In this document: piece after piece, positions 26,301 through 33,420 of the stretch
Layout: every line of letters begins with the position of its first letter
Numbering within the stretch: the first letter of the stretch is position 1
Source of the DNA: Microbacterium flavescens
Lineage (GTDB): Bacteria; Actinomycetota; Actinomycetes; Actinomycetales; Microbacteriaceae
Assembly (NCBI RefSeq): GCF_018588945.1
Contig: NZ_JAFIWA010000002.1
Location: 1 to 64,000 of the forward strand
Direction of reading: 5' to 3'
Length of the DNA stretch: 64,000 bases
Notes under the pieces: model-generated
Told to the model about the DNA's origin: nothing
What the model saw: only the letters and a program-made list of their open reading frames with translations
The model's database searches: none
Made by a program: the position numbers and the translations under genes

Positions 26301-26740
26301 CGCGCAATGCCCTGCCGGTGGACTACCCGGGCGCCGTCATGCAGTCGCTCACCATCGCGATCGCACTGTGTCAGGTGGACGGTACTCTCGACTCGCTGCG
26401 TCCCTACCAGGTGCTCGCAGCATTGGGTGGGGAGCAGAACGCTCCTGCGCCCGTGCTCACGAACTGGCTGCAGCACGGCATCGTCGATGGGGGCGCGCCC
26501 CCGATGAAGAGCGATCGCGCGGGAACGGCCGACAGCACACTCGAGGAGCGTAGGGAGATCGTCCGTCGCTTTCTGTCGAAGGAGCTCGAGCGTTTCCGTT
26601 CCGATGTTGAGGAGCAGGATGACACGGTGCTGGTCTCCGACTACCCGGTGACGTGGGAGCTGCGCGAGTACATCACGGATGCGCTCGAGGGTCTCATGTC
26701 GACGGTGATGGCCACCCGTTCCGACGATTCGGGGATCTAG
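23327..26740 (+). CDS. Tubulin/FtsZ-like GTPase (Tubulin_2 type)
   Basis: 1137 residues. The N-terminal GTPase domain begins with FLIIGVGGSGGKTLRGI (residues 6-21, nucleotide-binding loop) and contains SSIAGGSGAGQFLDVIEV, whose GGSGAG (183-188) stands in for the tubulin signature GGGTGSG. About 800 further residues, largely helical and charged, have no domain I can name. The length is far above FtsZ (about 400). Related FtsZ-like proteins have been proposed to remodel membranes and often neighbour vWA and membrane proteins, as here. It starts 32 bases after the vWA gene, and its TAG shares a base with the next GTG. GTP use and polymerisation are inferred from the family only. Confidence 0.85.
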   Translation: MLRPFLIIGVGGSGGKTLRGITYQLQLKLQQVGWTSGIPAAWQFLHFDTPTAQDGADFPAPFLPAQQYKGLVSTGATYNTVYRSIESSHSTNRRVHRDIQRQLPDQRYVKVDVTKGAGQFRAVGRAVALGATKEIAAAARGAIGRLSDASALAELRTLGQRLKVRGEGSDTSPTVIVISSIAGGSGAGQFLDVIEVVKSTAKQHPWSNQVFSILYAPDVFDQINGSAGMPGNALAAITETMNGFWSNAPSDSTLELLKSQGVAPSYGDAMDRVGAAYPFIVGRSNSKVTFEDQTAVYNAVATSLTAWITDERVQDDMVAYSSGNWQARVGANVLADRSGLASPVHNAPPFSSMGFGRVTLGRERFLEYSAERFARSVIDRMLFAHTEGDPQFEQKTEREWIESGADKSYQRFLNDLKLNEETEEHNQVIDALRADATLEQIKAELESGVGQRLGNSGGFDKSGGLELSVWTDRMMREYANRSPEMLLRDQRDRQVRLEQWTKHMPSHILHTVATYTSDVGLPVAVAMLGRLDRTLRSAADGLEGESRQFDQWVQDLPSLVADELRHAPNQTSIRPDQDVISHAIERLAQALGWASESRLRRSAAKLLNELRADFLGPLRTHLEGALEALRQRVGDTRTTDQRTNEFQFWPSRIDATVPRKYEPAPNERLLVDHREYPAEFERLVRASVEGDESRYQNAILDIMTQLLIGDAPDSVREDDPTSWTLIASTRTWKTSVSADPDSSFAPQTPHFRMETEPEVYLERARLWMRREGMPFQAYIGEDLLTYFDENGNPPDVFAKRRDRYREQLQAALGASEPLVKLNSGLLRAVHDKAVNEDTSLVISSIPFREGTTMYTVTKAVLAELGFWDDATSESWFRDARVDGIEVFAMSGFPYQPIVMDSVMEPIARGWLSQSGTQDSREAFWQFKRSRLLGESIPADQRVIASMIRGWYVAKTLNRLDIKSTAGERGPELLVWDPHSRKHVGFPHPLLTARNALPVDYPGAVMQSLTIAIALCQVDGTLDSLRPYQVLAALGGEQNAPAPVLTNWLQHGIVDGGAPPMKSDRAGTADSTLEERREIVRRFLSKELERFRSDVEEQDDTVLVSDYPVTWELREYITDALEGLMSTVMATRSDDSGI

Positions 26741-29700
26741 TGGCCGATCGTTTCTGGCCCGGCGCGAAGGCGAGCATCGTCTTGCTTCCCAGTGGGGAGC
26801 AAGGAGAGAGGCTGCTGGATCTCGCGGCGGAGTGGACTCAGATGGGTCTTCTTGGGCCGGCGCTCTGGGTGCTCCCCGAGCGCGTGGGTGACGGAGTCGC
26901 GGGCCCGCCGCGCATTACCGCGGTCGTGCTCGGCATCGATGTCGACCTGGAAGTCCGTCGCGTCGAGGTGGACCTGTTCGAGGCGCTCGCCCGCGAGGTC
27001 CTCACGGTCGTGAGGCTTGTGAAGCTTCGGTCGGCTGCGCCGTCGCGTGAAATGGACGCTTTGCAGGATGCGATCGCCGAGCGCGTTCGCGAATACGTCC
27101 GCAAGTCGATGCCGATGCCGAACCCCGGCACGACGGTACTTGACCAGACGGCGGAGCTGAAGCACGCGACGCTCATCTGCGCGCCGACCGAGTTCCAGTT
27201 GCAGCAGCGTGTGGACTGGGCATCCTCGGAGTTCGGAGTCGTCGTCGTGGCCTCGCCCGAGGACCGATCGAGCCCGTGGTCAGGTGACGCTTTCGTCCGC
27301 GACGACGATCGATTCGTGGGTTTCACGCTTCTCCACGTCGTCAGCGTGGCGGGGCTGTGGCGTGGACTGCCGACTGGCAGCTTCGAGCTGGTGCGCCGAG
27401 AGGAATCGGGCCACAGAAGCGTCTGGCTCTCACGCGTCTTCATCAACGCCGTCCTCGCCGGTGCACTCAGCCGTCGGGCTGCTGCCCAGGTATTGACCGA
27501 GGCCGCGCGATCCGATTCGGCCTTGGTCGACCCCGGCTTCAGCGCCCCACCCGTCGGCACCGTCTTCATCCAAGACGGCCAGGTCAGCGGCTACATCGAT
27601 GAGATGGTTCAGGGGGCGATGTCGCTCGACGGCGGCGCGCTGGAGTTCAACGAACCAGCCGTGACAGCGGAGCCTGCGCGGGACCGGTCCAACGCCGGGA
27701 CGGAGAGCGTCCGGTTCGTCTCGTTCAGCGCAGACAAGCTAGCTCGGGTACCGGTGTGGACCTGGCGCTGGCTGACGTCGGCCGCGTACCGTCGCGTCAC
27801 CAAGGCCCTTCACTCCGACGAAGGGTCCACGGAACTCGTCGGGTACGAGTCGCATGTGTTCGACACCCGTGAGCTCGAGCTGATCGCAGACGCCGAGCGC
27901 ATCGTCATGGACGAGCAGCGCGCCAGGGCTGAAGCCGGTGCGCCCGCCTCTGTGTCTCACATCAAGTCGACACCGAGACTTTGGGCGCGGTTGAGAGAAC
28001 TCGTCTTCGGCTCACTCGATGGCAGTGCCGATCTCAGCGACCTTGGGTTCGCACCGATCGAGGATGCCGTTCCCATCTTCGGACGTGTCAGCGATGTGCT
28101 CGCACTGCCTGAACACCCGTGGCTCCCACCGCGAAGTCTCGTTCCCCACGACTTCCCGGAGCGGGTCGACTGGTACGTGCTCGCGCTGGAGGACCCGCGC
28201 GAGCGCCTTGTGGACGCTGCGGCGGACGCCAGCGCAGCGCGAGACGCCGCGCAAAGGGAGGTCACCACGCTGCAGCAGGATGTGGAGCGTTTGAAGGCCG
28301 AGCTCTCAACTCCGATAGCCTCGCCGGTCGAGGCACCCCCTTCAGCAACGCCCGCCGCTGCAGGGACGGAGTCCGGGCCTGCGGCACCGCCTCCGCCGCC
28401 GGCACCCCCGGCCGGTGATGCTCCGGAAACGCTGGCACTCAAGACGTCCATCGCAAGGGTCGAAACCAAGCTGGGAGAGGCGACGGCCGAATTCGCACGA
28501 TTCTCCATCGAAGCCGAGCGGTTCGAGGGTGGCGTCAACGCGTTCGACGAGTGGGCCTCCACGCAAGATCGGACGTTCGTTTGGCGCCTGTTGACACGCC
28601 TGGGTGGCGAGCGCCGCGCAGCGGAGCAGAAATCCGCCGAATTCAGTGAGCAGATCGACTCGCTTACCATCCCTGAGCCCGGTGAGCTGATCAGACTCCG
28701 CAGCCGATTCCACCGAGTCGTGGTTCCGACGTGGCTCATCGGCGCAGTGGTGGCGGGCCTCTCCGTCTATGAACTGGTTCGTCGAGCGATCCGCGGCGAC
28801 GACATCGCGTCTGAAATCGAACTGTGGACGATCCTGGGCGCGACCGTCGGGGTCGTCGTCATCATCAGCGTGATCGCCCTGATCGCCTACCACCGAGGGT
28901 GGTCCCGTTTCCAGCGCCGGATCAATCTCGAACGGCACAGGCTTGCGCAGCTCGGAACCAATTCGCGGACCGCGCGGCAAGAGGCGTCTCGGCTGGCTTC
29001 GCTGCATCGTCAGACCGTCGATTGGCTCGTCCTGCTCTCCCGCGCGATCCATCGACCGTGGCACGTGCCCGAGCAGTGGACTGCCAAGGACGACCTCGAG
29101 GTCGCGCGCTCCCGCATGCCGTTCGCCGTCCAGGTAGCCACGGTCGTCGATGACGACCACGCCAGCGCAACCCGGCTGCGAGGCGTGATGACCGAGCATC
29201 TCTTCGTGCGGGGCTGGCGCCACGACGCGTTCACCTCGCTCGTGCGCGAGATCGCTATCGATCGCGGCATGCTGTCGAGTTCGTTCGGTCCGCACACGCT
29301 CGACGAAGACCTTCCGCACGCGTCGAACCACAGTCGGCGCATGCTGCTGGCCGCGATCGACGATGAGCACGTCCTGACGCGAGTCGCCGGGCCACGTCTG
29401 GAAGAACTTATGAAGGCCGCCCATCGGGATGAGGGTCAGGTCACCCGTCCCCGCGTGCAGCCCGTCGTCGATGATCCGCTCCATGTGATCGCCCGCGGCC
29501 CCAACGGCGAGCCCATCGCCACCGATCGCGCGTGGGATGACTTCCTTCTGGGATCGCTCGCCGGCCGCACCGACCCCATGACTCCGCTGAGCGCGACCGT
29601 GCTCACCGAGATCGAGTTGGGGGAGCGGCACCACGAGCGCGTGCAGAGTCATCTGGTGTTGCCCGAACGACTCGCGGCGAAGCTCGCCTACTCAAAGGAC

Positions 29701-29901
29701 ACCCCCGTGCAGGTCGTCTCGTTCCCGGATGATTCCACCGGGGTGGTCGACCTGAGTTGGAGGGTCGACATCGCTGGACCGGTCCCGATTCGCGCGATCC
29801 ACCTGTGGGATCGGACGTCGCGGCCGCGCAATCCCGAGAGCTCGGCGGTGCCCACCACGAACACAAGCGGGGATGCCGAAGAGATCGACACCGGCATCTG
29901 A
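26740..29901 (+). CDS. Large two-TM coiled-coil protein of the tubulin-like operon
   Basis: 1053 residues, not assigned to a known family. The N-terminal 480 residues look globular and cytosolic. A coiled coil (about 490-530) and a Pro/Ala linker with PAAPPPPPAPPAG follow, then a second coiled coil. Two membrane helices lie near 663-681 (TWLIGAVVAGLSVYELV) and 693-716 (TILGATVGVVVIISVIALIAY), then about 330 soluble residues. Both ends should face the cytosol. The GTG at 26740 overlaps the GTPase stop by one base (TAGTG), indicating tight coupling; the longer upstream frame is the GTPase gene read in another frame. It may anchor the tubulin-like protein to the membrane, which is an inference. 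Confidence 0.82.
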   Translation: MADRFWPGAKASIVLLPSGEQGERLLDLAAEWTQMGLLGPALWVLPERVGDGVAGPPRITAVVLGIDVDLEVRRVEVDLFEALAREVLTVVRLVKLRSAAPSREMDALQDAIAERVREYVRKSMPMPNPGTTVLDQTAELKHATLICAPTEFQLQQRVDWASSEFGVVVVASPEDRSSPWSGDAFVRDDDRFVGFTLLHVVSVAGLWRGLPTGSFELVRREESGHRSVWLSRVFINAVLAGALSRRAAAQVLTEAARSDSALVDPGFSAPPVGTVFIQDGQVSGYIDEMVQGAMSLDGGALEFNEPAVTAEPARDRSNAGTESVRFVSFSADKLARVPVWTWRWLTSAAYRRVTKALHSDEGSTELVGYESHVFDTRELELIADAERIVMDEQRARAEAGAPASVSHIKSTPRLWARLRELVFGSLDGSADLSDLGFAPIEDAVPIFGRVSDVLALPEHPWLPPRSLVPHDFPERVDWYVLALEDPRERLVDAAADASAARDAAQREVTTLQQDVERLKAELSTPIASPVEAPPSATPAAAGTESGPAAPPPPPAPPAGDAPETLALKTSIARVETKLGEATAEFARFSIEAERFEGGVNAFDEWASTQDRTFVWRLLTRLGGERRAAEQKSAEFSEQIDSLTIPEPGELIRLRSRFHRVVVPTWLIGAVVAGLSVYELVRRAIRGDDIASEIELWTILGATVGVVVIISVIALIAYHRGWSRFQRRINLERHRLAQLGTNSRTARQEASRLASLHRQTVDWLVLLSRAIHRPWHVPEQWTAKDDLEVARSRMPFAVQVATVVDDDHASATRLRGVMTEHLFVRGWRHDAFTSLVREIAIDRGMLSSSFGPHTLDEDLPHASNHSRRMLLAAIDDEHVLTRVAGPRLEELMKAAHRDEGQVTRPRVQPVVDDPLHVIARGPNGEPIATDRAWDDFLLGSLAGRTDPMTPLSATVLTEIELGERHHERVQSHLVLPERLAAKLAYSKDTPVQVVSFPDDSTGVVDLSWRVDIAGPVPIRAIHLWDRTSRPRNPESSAVPTTNTSGDAEEIDTGI

Positions 29902-29904
29902 CCG

Positions 29905-30840
29905 ATGAGCTTACCTCCACCACGCCCCGGCGCCGCCGGCGCGTCCCCGCCGCCGCGCCCGACTACGGGCTCGGTCGGCGCATCTCCGCCCCCGGGCAGG
30001 CGTCCCGCGCCGGAGACGTCAGCGCCTGCGGTCGCACCGGCGCCAACGAGACCTCGATGGGCGCTCGCAGGCGGACTTGCTGTGATCACGCTGGTGGTCG
30101 GAGTACTCATCGGGTTCTTGCTGGGGTCGGCCGGCAGTGGTGTCACCGCATCGCCTGCAACCACTTCAGCGGCGCCGAGTTCGGCGACGGCGCCGCCATC
30201 CGTGACGAGGCTGGCGACACCGTCGCCGGACGCGGTTCCCTCGCCCACGCCGACGGCCGCTGCGACGCAGGGAGCGACCGACACCGTCGCGCAGACGCGA
30301 TTGCTGCTCAACGACATACCGATCGTCGACGGACGCTCAGAGGCTCGTTACTACCGCGATGCTTTCGGTGAGACGTGGTACGACGTCGATGGGAACGGAT
30401 GCCGCACGCGAGACGACATCCTCGGGCGCGACCTGACGAATCCGACGTTCAAGCCCGGAACAAACGAGTGCGGGGTGAAGAGCGGCGTACTCACCGATCC
30501 CTATAGCGGCGTCGTCGTCGATTTCGTGTCTGGGTGGGACACCTCGCAGCTTGTGCCCGTCGATCACATCGTCGCGCTGGCATGGGCGTGGCGCCAGGGC
30601 GCCGACGACTGGACGGCCGCACAGCGACTGAAGTTCGCGAACGATCCGATCAATCTTGTCGCAACGACCCGAGAGATGAATGACGAGAAGTTGGATCACG
30701 GTCCCAGCCAGTGGCTGCCGCCGCTGCAGGCCAGCCGGTGTGACTACGTCGTGCGGTGGGTGACGGTCCTCGGCGTGTACGAACTGGGCGTCAATGCGGC
30801 GGACAAAGCTGCGGCAGAGTCGGTCCTCGATCAGTGTTGA
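29905..30840 (+). CDS. Membrane-anchored HNH nuclease (GmrSD/DUF1524-like)
   Basis: 311 residues. A Pro-rich N-terminus with PPPRPG, PPPRPT and PPPGRRP (about 1-45) is followed by one membrane helix (about 51-73, WALAGGLAVITLVVGVLIGFLLG), a Ser/Thr/Ala/Pro linker and a C-terminal nuclease domain. LVPVDHIVALAWAW (Asp220-His221), ANDPINL (Asn250) and EMNDEK (Asn259) are the HNH residues of the GmrSD C-terminal/DUF1524 group. With a single N-terminal helix after a Pro/Arg tail, the nuclease probably faces outside. It starts three bases after the previous gene and ends the operon. The tail repeats match those in the vWA protein. Nuclease activity is inferred from intact residues. Confidence 0.87.
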   Translation: MSLPPPRPGAAGASPPPRPTTGSVGASPPPGRRPAPETSAPAVAPAPTRPRWALAGGLAVITLVVGVLIGFLLGSAGSGVTASPATTSAAPSSATAPPSVTRLATPSPDAVPSPTPTAAATQGATDTVAQTRLLLNDIPIVDGRSEARYYRDAFGETWYDVDGNGCRTRDDILGRDLTNPTFKPGTNECGVKSGVLTDPYSGVVVDFVSGWDTSQLVPVDHIVALAWAWRQGADDWTAAQRLKFANDPINLVATTREMNDEKLDHGPSQWLPPLQASRCDYVVRWVTVLGVYELGVNAADKAAAESVLDQC

Positions 30841-30950
30841 TCCCTCGGCGTGAGATGGCTGTTTAACGAACGTTCGGACTCGACTGCGAGGGAATCGATG
30901 CGATCCGAAGACACCGTTGCGGATGGCGCCATCGCACGTAACGATGGCCT

Positions 30951-31463
30951 ATGCCTGCGGACTCTGCAACGCTCAAGCTCATCGACGACGCGCTCGCCCG
31001 AGATGAGACCCGGATCGGCGATGTATTCCGGGGAAAGAGAGCGGGGCTGACGAACGCGCAAGTCGCGAAGACGGCTGGCGCGACAACCCATGGCTGGGTC
31101 ACGAACTACAACGGCTACATCGAGAGCATAAGGACTGCGAAGGTTCCCGATGGGGACAATCGTCGACAAGAAACTCGACGGGCTGTGGAGTCGTTTCTGG
31201 ATCGACACCGGCGGGAGCTCAACGGTGAAGCGCGCTCGTGGCTGAATCGAGTCATCGCGGATCTGTCCCTGGCAGGCGGGAACCGTCCAGAGGTGAATGA
31301 TCGCGAATGGGTCGGTGGCGCGGACGGGGGCAGTGGCCACTTCCAGACGATTCAAGTTGACGCAGAGGTCTACCAGCTACTTGTTGATCGCAGATCACGG
31401 GACGACCGGACCCTGAATGACACCCTCGGCCGGTTGCTTTCGCGCGACTCGTGCGGATTATGA
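30951..31463 (+). CDS. Protein of unknown function with RHH-like C-terminal segment
   Basis: 170 residues, no named domain. The N-terminal third (LIDDALARDETRIGDVFRGKRAGLTNAQVAKTAGATTHGWVTNYNGYI) resembles a helix-turn-helix or DNA-recognition segment seen in restriction-associated proteins. The C-terminal FQTIQVDAEVYQLLVDRRSRDDRTLNDTLGRLL resembles the short strand-helix-helix of ribbon-helix-helix antitoxin-like proteins. No clear ribosome-binding site is seen and the start is uncertain. It lies 110 bases after the HNH nuclease gene on the same strand and may be an island regulator; this is a guess. Confidence 0.6.
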   Translation: MPADSATLKLIDDALARDETRIGDVFRGKRAGLTNAQVAKTAGATTHGWVTNYNGYIESIRTAKVPDGDNRRQETRRAVESFLDRHRRELNGEARSWLNRVIADLSLAGGNRPEVNDREWVGGADGGSGHFQTIQVDAEVYQLLVDRRSRDDRTLNDTLGRLLSRDSCGL

Positions 31464-31467
31464 GCGG

Positions 31468-31668
31468 ATGCCGGATCCGTCCGGCCTGCTCGACCAGCCC
31501 CTCACCATCCGGGAGTTGCGTGGCGTGCATGAAGCGGTCGCGGGTGTGTGACTGCTGCCCGACTCGGTCCGGCGGTCGATGCTCCCGCAACTGGAGGCGA
31601 CGGGCGAGGTGGCGCGATCGGGTCGTGGACGACCCGCGGAGCTGTACCGGAGGGTCGACCACTTGTGA
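31468..31668 (+). pseudogene. Remnant of a NUDIX-associated (NrtR-like) winged-helix domain
   Basis: Reading from the ATG at 31468 gives a 66-codon frame broken by a TGA at 31549-31551. The two halves, DQPLTIRELRGVHEAVAGV and SVRRSMLPQLEATGEVARSG followed by GRPAELYRRVDHL, line up with the C-terminal winged helix of NUDIX regulators of the NrtR type (F-T-L-x-E-L-x-x-v-y-E ... GRPA-x-LYR). The catalytic NUDIX half is missing. Most likely this is a decayed fragment. Confidence 0.55.
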
Positions 31669-31713
31669 CGGCGGACGCTGGGCGTCCCGCGGGTTCGTCG
31701 CTCGGCTCGGATC

Positions 31714-31719
31714 TACACT
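31714..31719 (+). promoter_or_regulatory. -10 hexamer TACACT of a leaderless promoter
   Basis: TACACT lies 6 bases before the ATG at 31726, matching the TAnnnT-N6-start pattern. It supports that ATG as the start of the next gene. Confidence 0.5.
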
Positions 31720-31725
31720 TCGCGT

Positions 31726-32493
31726 ATGGGCGGACGCTCTCAGATCGACACGACCTTTGACGTGCGTACGGACTCTTCGGGGAAGGACCCAGACAGTCAC
31801 AGCGCGACGCTCCGCCGGTACCACCGACTGCTGTGGAGTAAGCCGCTGCCGGACGGATCCCCATTCGACCTCGACGCGCGGCTTCGGCACAGTTCGGAGA
31901 AAGGGGTCTTCTGGCTCGCGAGCGATGCCATCACACACACGTACTCGACTTGGTCAAGGCCAGCGCGTTTGGTCGCAGTCCTGCGCGAGGTACCTCCCGC
32001 GGAGTTGACGGCTTTCTACGATCTCGGCTGCACGGTGGGTGCCTACACGGTCTTCCCTTATGCGATCCAGATCGATGGCAAGTGGCGGCGGTCGATCAAC
32101 CAGGCTCGAGGAATGCACCATCAGGTGCGGGACCGATTCGACCTCACTCTTGAGTGCATACGACGTCACTACGATGGCGGCGAGCCGAGCCCACTGAGTG
32201 ATGTGCTCGCGGACTACTCCGACTTCTTTCGACTCTTCGACAGCTTCCGCGGGTACGTCCAGCACTTCCTCCTGGAGGATCTGGTCGAGCACGACTATCG
32301 ATCAGTGAAGTTCCTCAAGGGCTTCGACGCCTTCGCCGGTGACGCGCTCCCTGTCGGCGATATCGCGGAGTACCGGGAGTACATGATGCGCTCGATGGAC
32401 TTCATCCGCGCGCGCAACGTGCGGATCGATCGCTTCGCGTCGGCGTTGGAGGCGGGTGACCCCGGTGAGGTCCGATACACCCCCAAATTCTGA
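31726..32493 (+). CDS. Protein of unknown function (possibly DUF6994 family)
   Basis: 255 residues, soluble, rich in aromatic and charged residues. The segment TTFDVRTDSSGKDPDSHSATLRRYHRLLWSKPLPDGSPFDL near the start looks like a conserved family opening that I associate with DUF6994, but I cannot verify this. No catalytic motif is obvious. A leaderless promoter precedes the ATG. It is the last protein gene before the tRNA at 32545-32620 and lies at the right edge of the accessory block. Confidence 0.75.
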   Translation: MGGRSQIDTTFDVRTDSSGKDPDSHSATLRRYHRLLWSKPLPDGSPFDLDARLRHSSEKGVFWLASDAITHTYSTWSRPARLVAVLREVPPAELTAFYDLGCTVGAYTVFPYAIQIDGKWRRSINQARGMHHQVRDRFDLTLECIRRHYDGGEPSPLSDVLADYSDFFRLFDSFRGYVQHFLLEDLVEHDYRSVKFLKGFDAFAGDALPVGDIAEYREYMMRSMDFIRARNVRIDRFASALEAGDPGEVRYTPKF

Positions 32494-32544
32494 GCCGCAC
32501 GACTCCGTCGAGGATTCCGCAGCACGCATTTTCCTCAAAGAACG

Positions 32545-32620
32545 TGGACGCGACGGCGGGAGTCGAACCCGCAACACGCCCGGGTATGAGCCGGTGCCCG
32601 GGACCACCCGGATCGCCGCG
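32545..32620 (-). tRNA. Atypical tRNA with CAT anticodon (tRNA-Met-like), CCA encoded
   Basis: A 76-base cloverleaf can be drawn on the minus strand: acceptor stem CGCGGCG / CGTCGCG (7 bp, one G-U), discriminator T, encoded CCA, T arm GCGGG-TTCGACT-CCCGC, anticodon loop CTCATAC (anticodon CAT), variable loop CGTGTT. The D arm is unusual, with stem CCGG/CCGG and a loop of only 6 bases (GTGGTC). The first anticodon-stem pair is A-G. It lacks the initiator GGG/CCC anticodon-stem pairs. It could be an elongator Met, a lysidine-type Ile2, or a non-standard tRNA. Confidence 0.65.
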
Positions 32621-32719
32621 ATGACCACACGCTAGCCGCGACCGACGACATATGCCCGAAGCGTTACCCATGGTTGCGCCGCGCGTCGGCATGTGACGGG
32701 GGCCGGGCGCGGCATCCGA

Positions 32720-33196
32720 TCACATCTCTGCGAGATAGGCGCGCAGGTGCTCGACGACGAACGCGTGGTCGTCGGCCTGGGGGAGCCCAGAGACGCCGGC
32801 GGTGCCCACGACGCCCACGCCGGCGATGGTGATCGGGATCACGCCGCCGTGCGCCGCGTACAGCTGCGGGTCGAGCCGGGCGTCGATGTCGAAGTCCTTG
32901 CCGACCGCGCGGAACGACTGGCCGACGCCGTACGACGAGCGGCCGTACCGGCGGGCGACCCGGGTCTTCCGCTCGAGCCAGCTGTCGTTGTCGGCGCTCG
33001 ATCCGGACAGGGCGGTGTGGAAGACGCGGGCCTCGCCGAGGGTGATGCCGATGACGACCGGCAGGCCGGCTTCCTCGGCGGCTGTGCGCATCCGTGAACC
33101 GAGGATCCAGGCATCCGAGAGATCGAAACGGGGCAATATCAGCTCGCGCTCGTCGGCTTCGATGCGGTCGAGGATGCCCTGCGCGTCGTCGCTCAT
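32720..33196 (-). CDS. UPF0303 / heme-binding HbpS-GlcG-like protein
   Basis: 158 residues. Segments ADERELILPRFDLSDAWILGSRM, VIGITLGEARVFHTALSGSS and a C-terminal AAHGGVIPITIAGVGVVGTAGVSGLPQADDHAFVVEHL match the UPF0303 group, related to heme-degrading or heme-binding HbpS/GlcG proteins. The role is uncertain. The open frame reaches 33247, but the ATG at 33196 lies 7 bases after TACGCT, so I take it as a leaderless start. It lies alone between the tRNA and the divergent subtilase. Confidence 0.85.
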   Translation of the reverse strand: MSDDAQGILDRIEADERELILPRFDLSDAWILGSRMRTAAEEAGLPVVIGITLGEARVFHTALSGSSADNDSWLERKTRVARRYGRSSYGVGQSFRAVGKDFDIDARLDPQLYAAHGGVIPITIAGVGVVGTAGVSGLPQADDHAFVVEHLRAYLAEM

Positions 33197-33203
33197 GGGG
33201 ACG

Positions 33204-33209
33204 AGCGTA
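33204..33209 (-). promoter_or_regulatory. -10 hexamer TACGCT of a leaderless promoter (UPF0303 gene)
   Basis: Read leftward, TACGCT is followed by 7 bases and then the ATG at 33196. There is no Shine-Dalgarno sequence in between. Confidence 0.45.
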
Positions 33210-33420
33210 TCGCCGCGTAAGAGGCGGTTCGCTGTGCATCCGGACAAGTCAGCCGCCGCTAACGGGGGGTCGGCTGTGCGGTCTGCTCAACCTGAGAATT
33301 CACCGTTGACTTGATATGGATTGCCACATACGGTCGCCGAAGTATCTCGCTTCCCAACCCCCAGTCCGAAGCGGGATCATCCACACCTCCAACCCCCAGT
33401 ACGGAGAAAGTAGGACCCCC

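Noticed and set aside
26653-26739. Upstream extension of the 1053-residue scaffold protein
   Set aside because: This stretch overlaps the conserved end of the GTPase gene, and the GTG at 26740 next to its stop is a natural coupled start.
30867-30876. CGAACGTTCG as an SOS (LexA) box
   Set aside because: The actinobacterial LexA site needs four bases between CGAAC and GTTCG; here the halves are directly joined, so it is not a good match.
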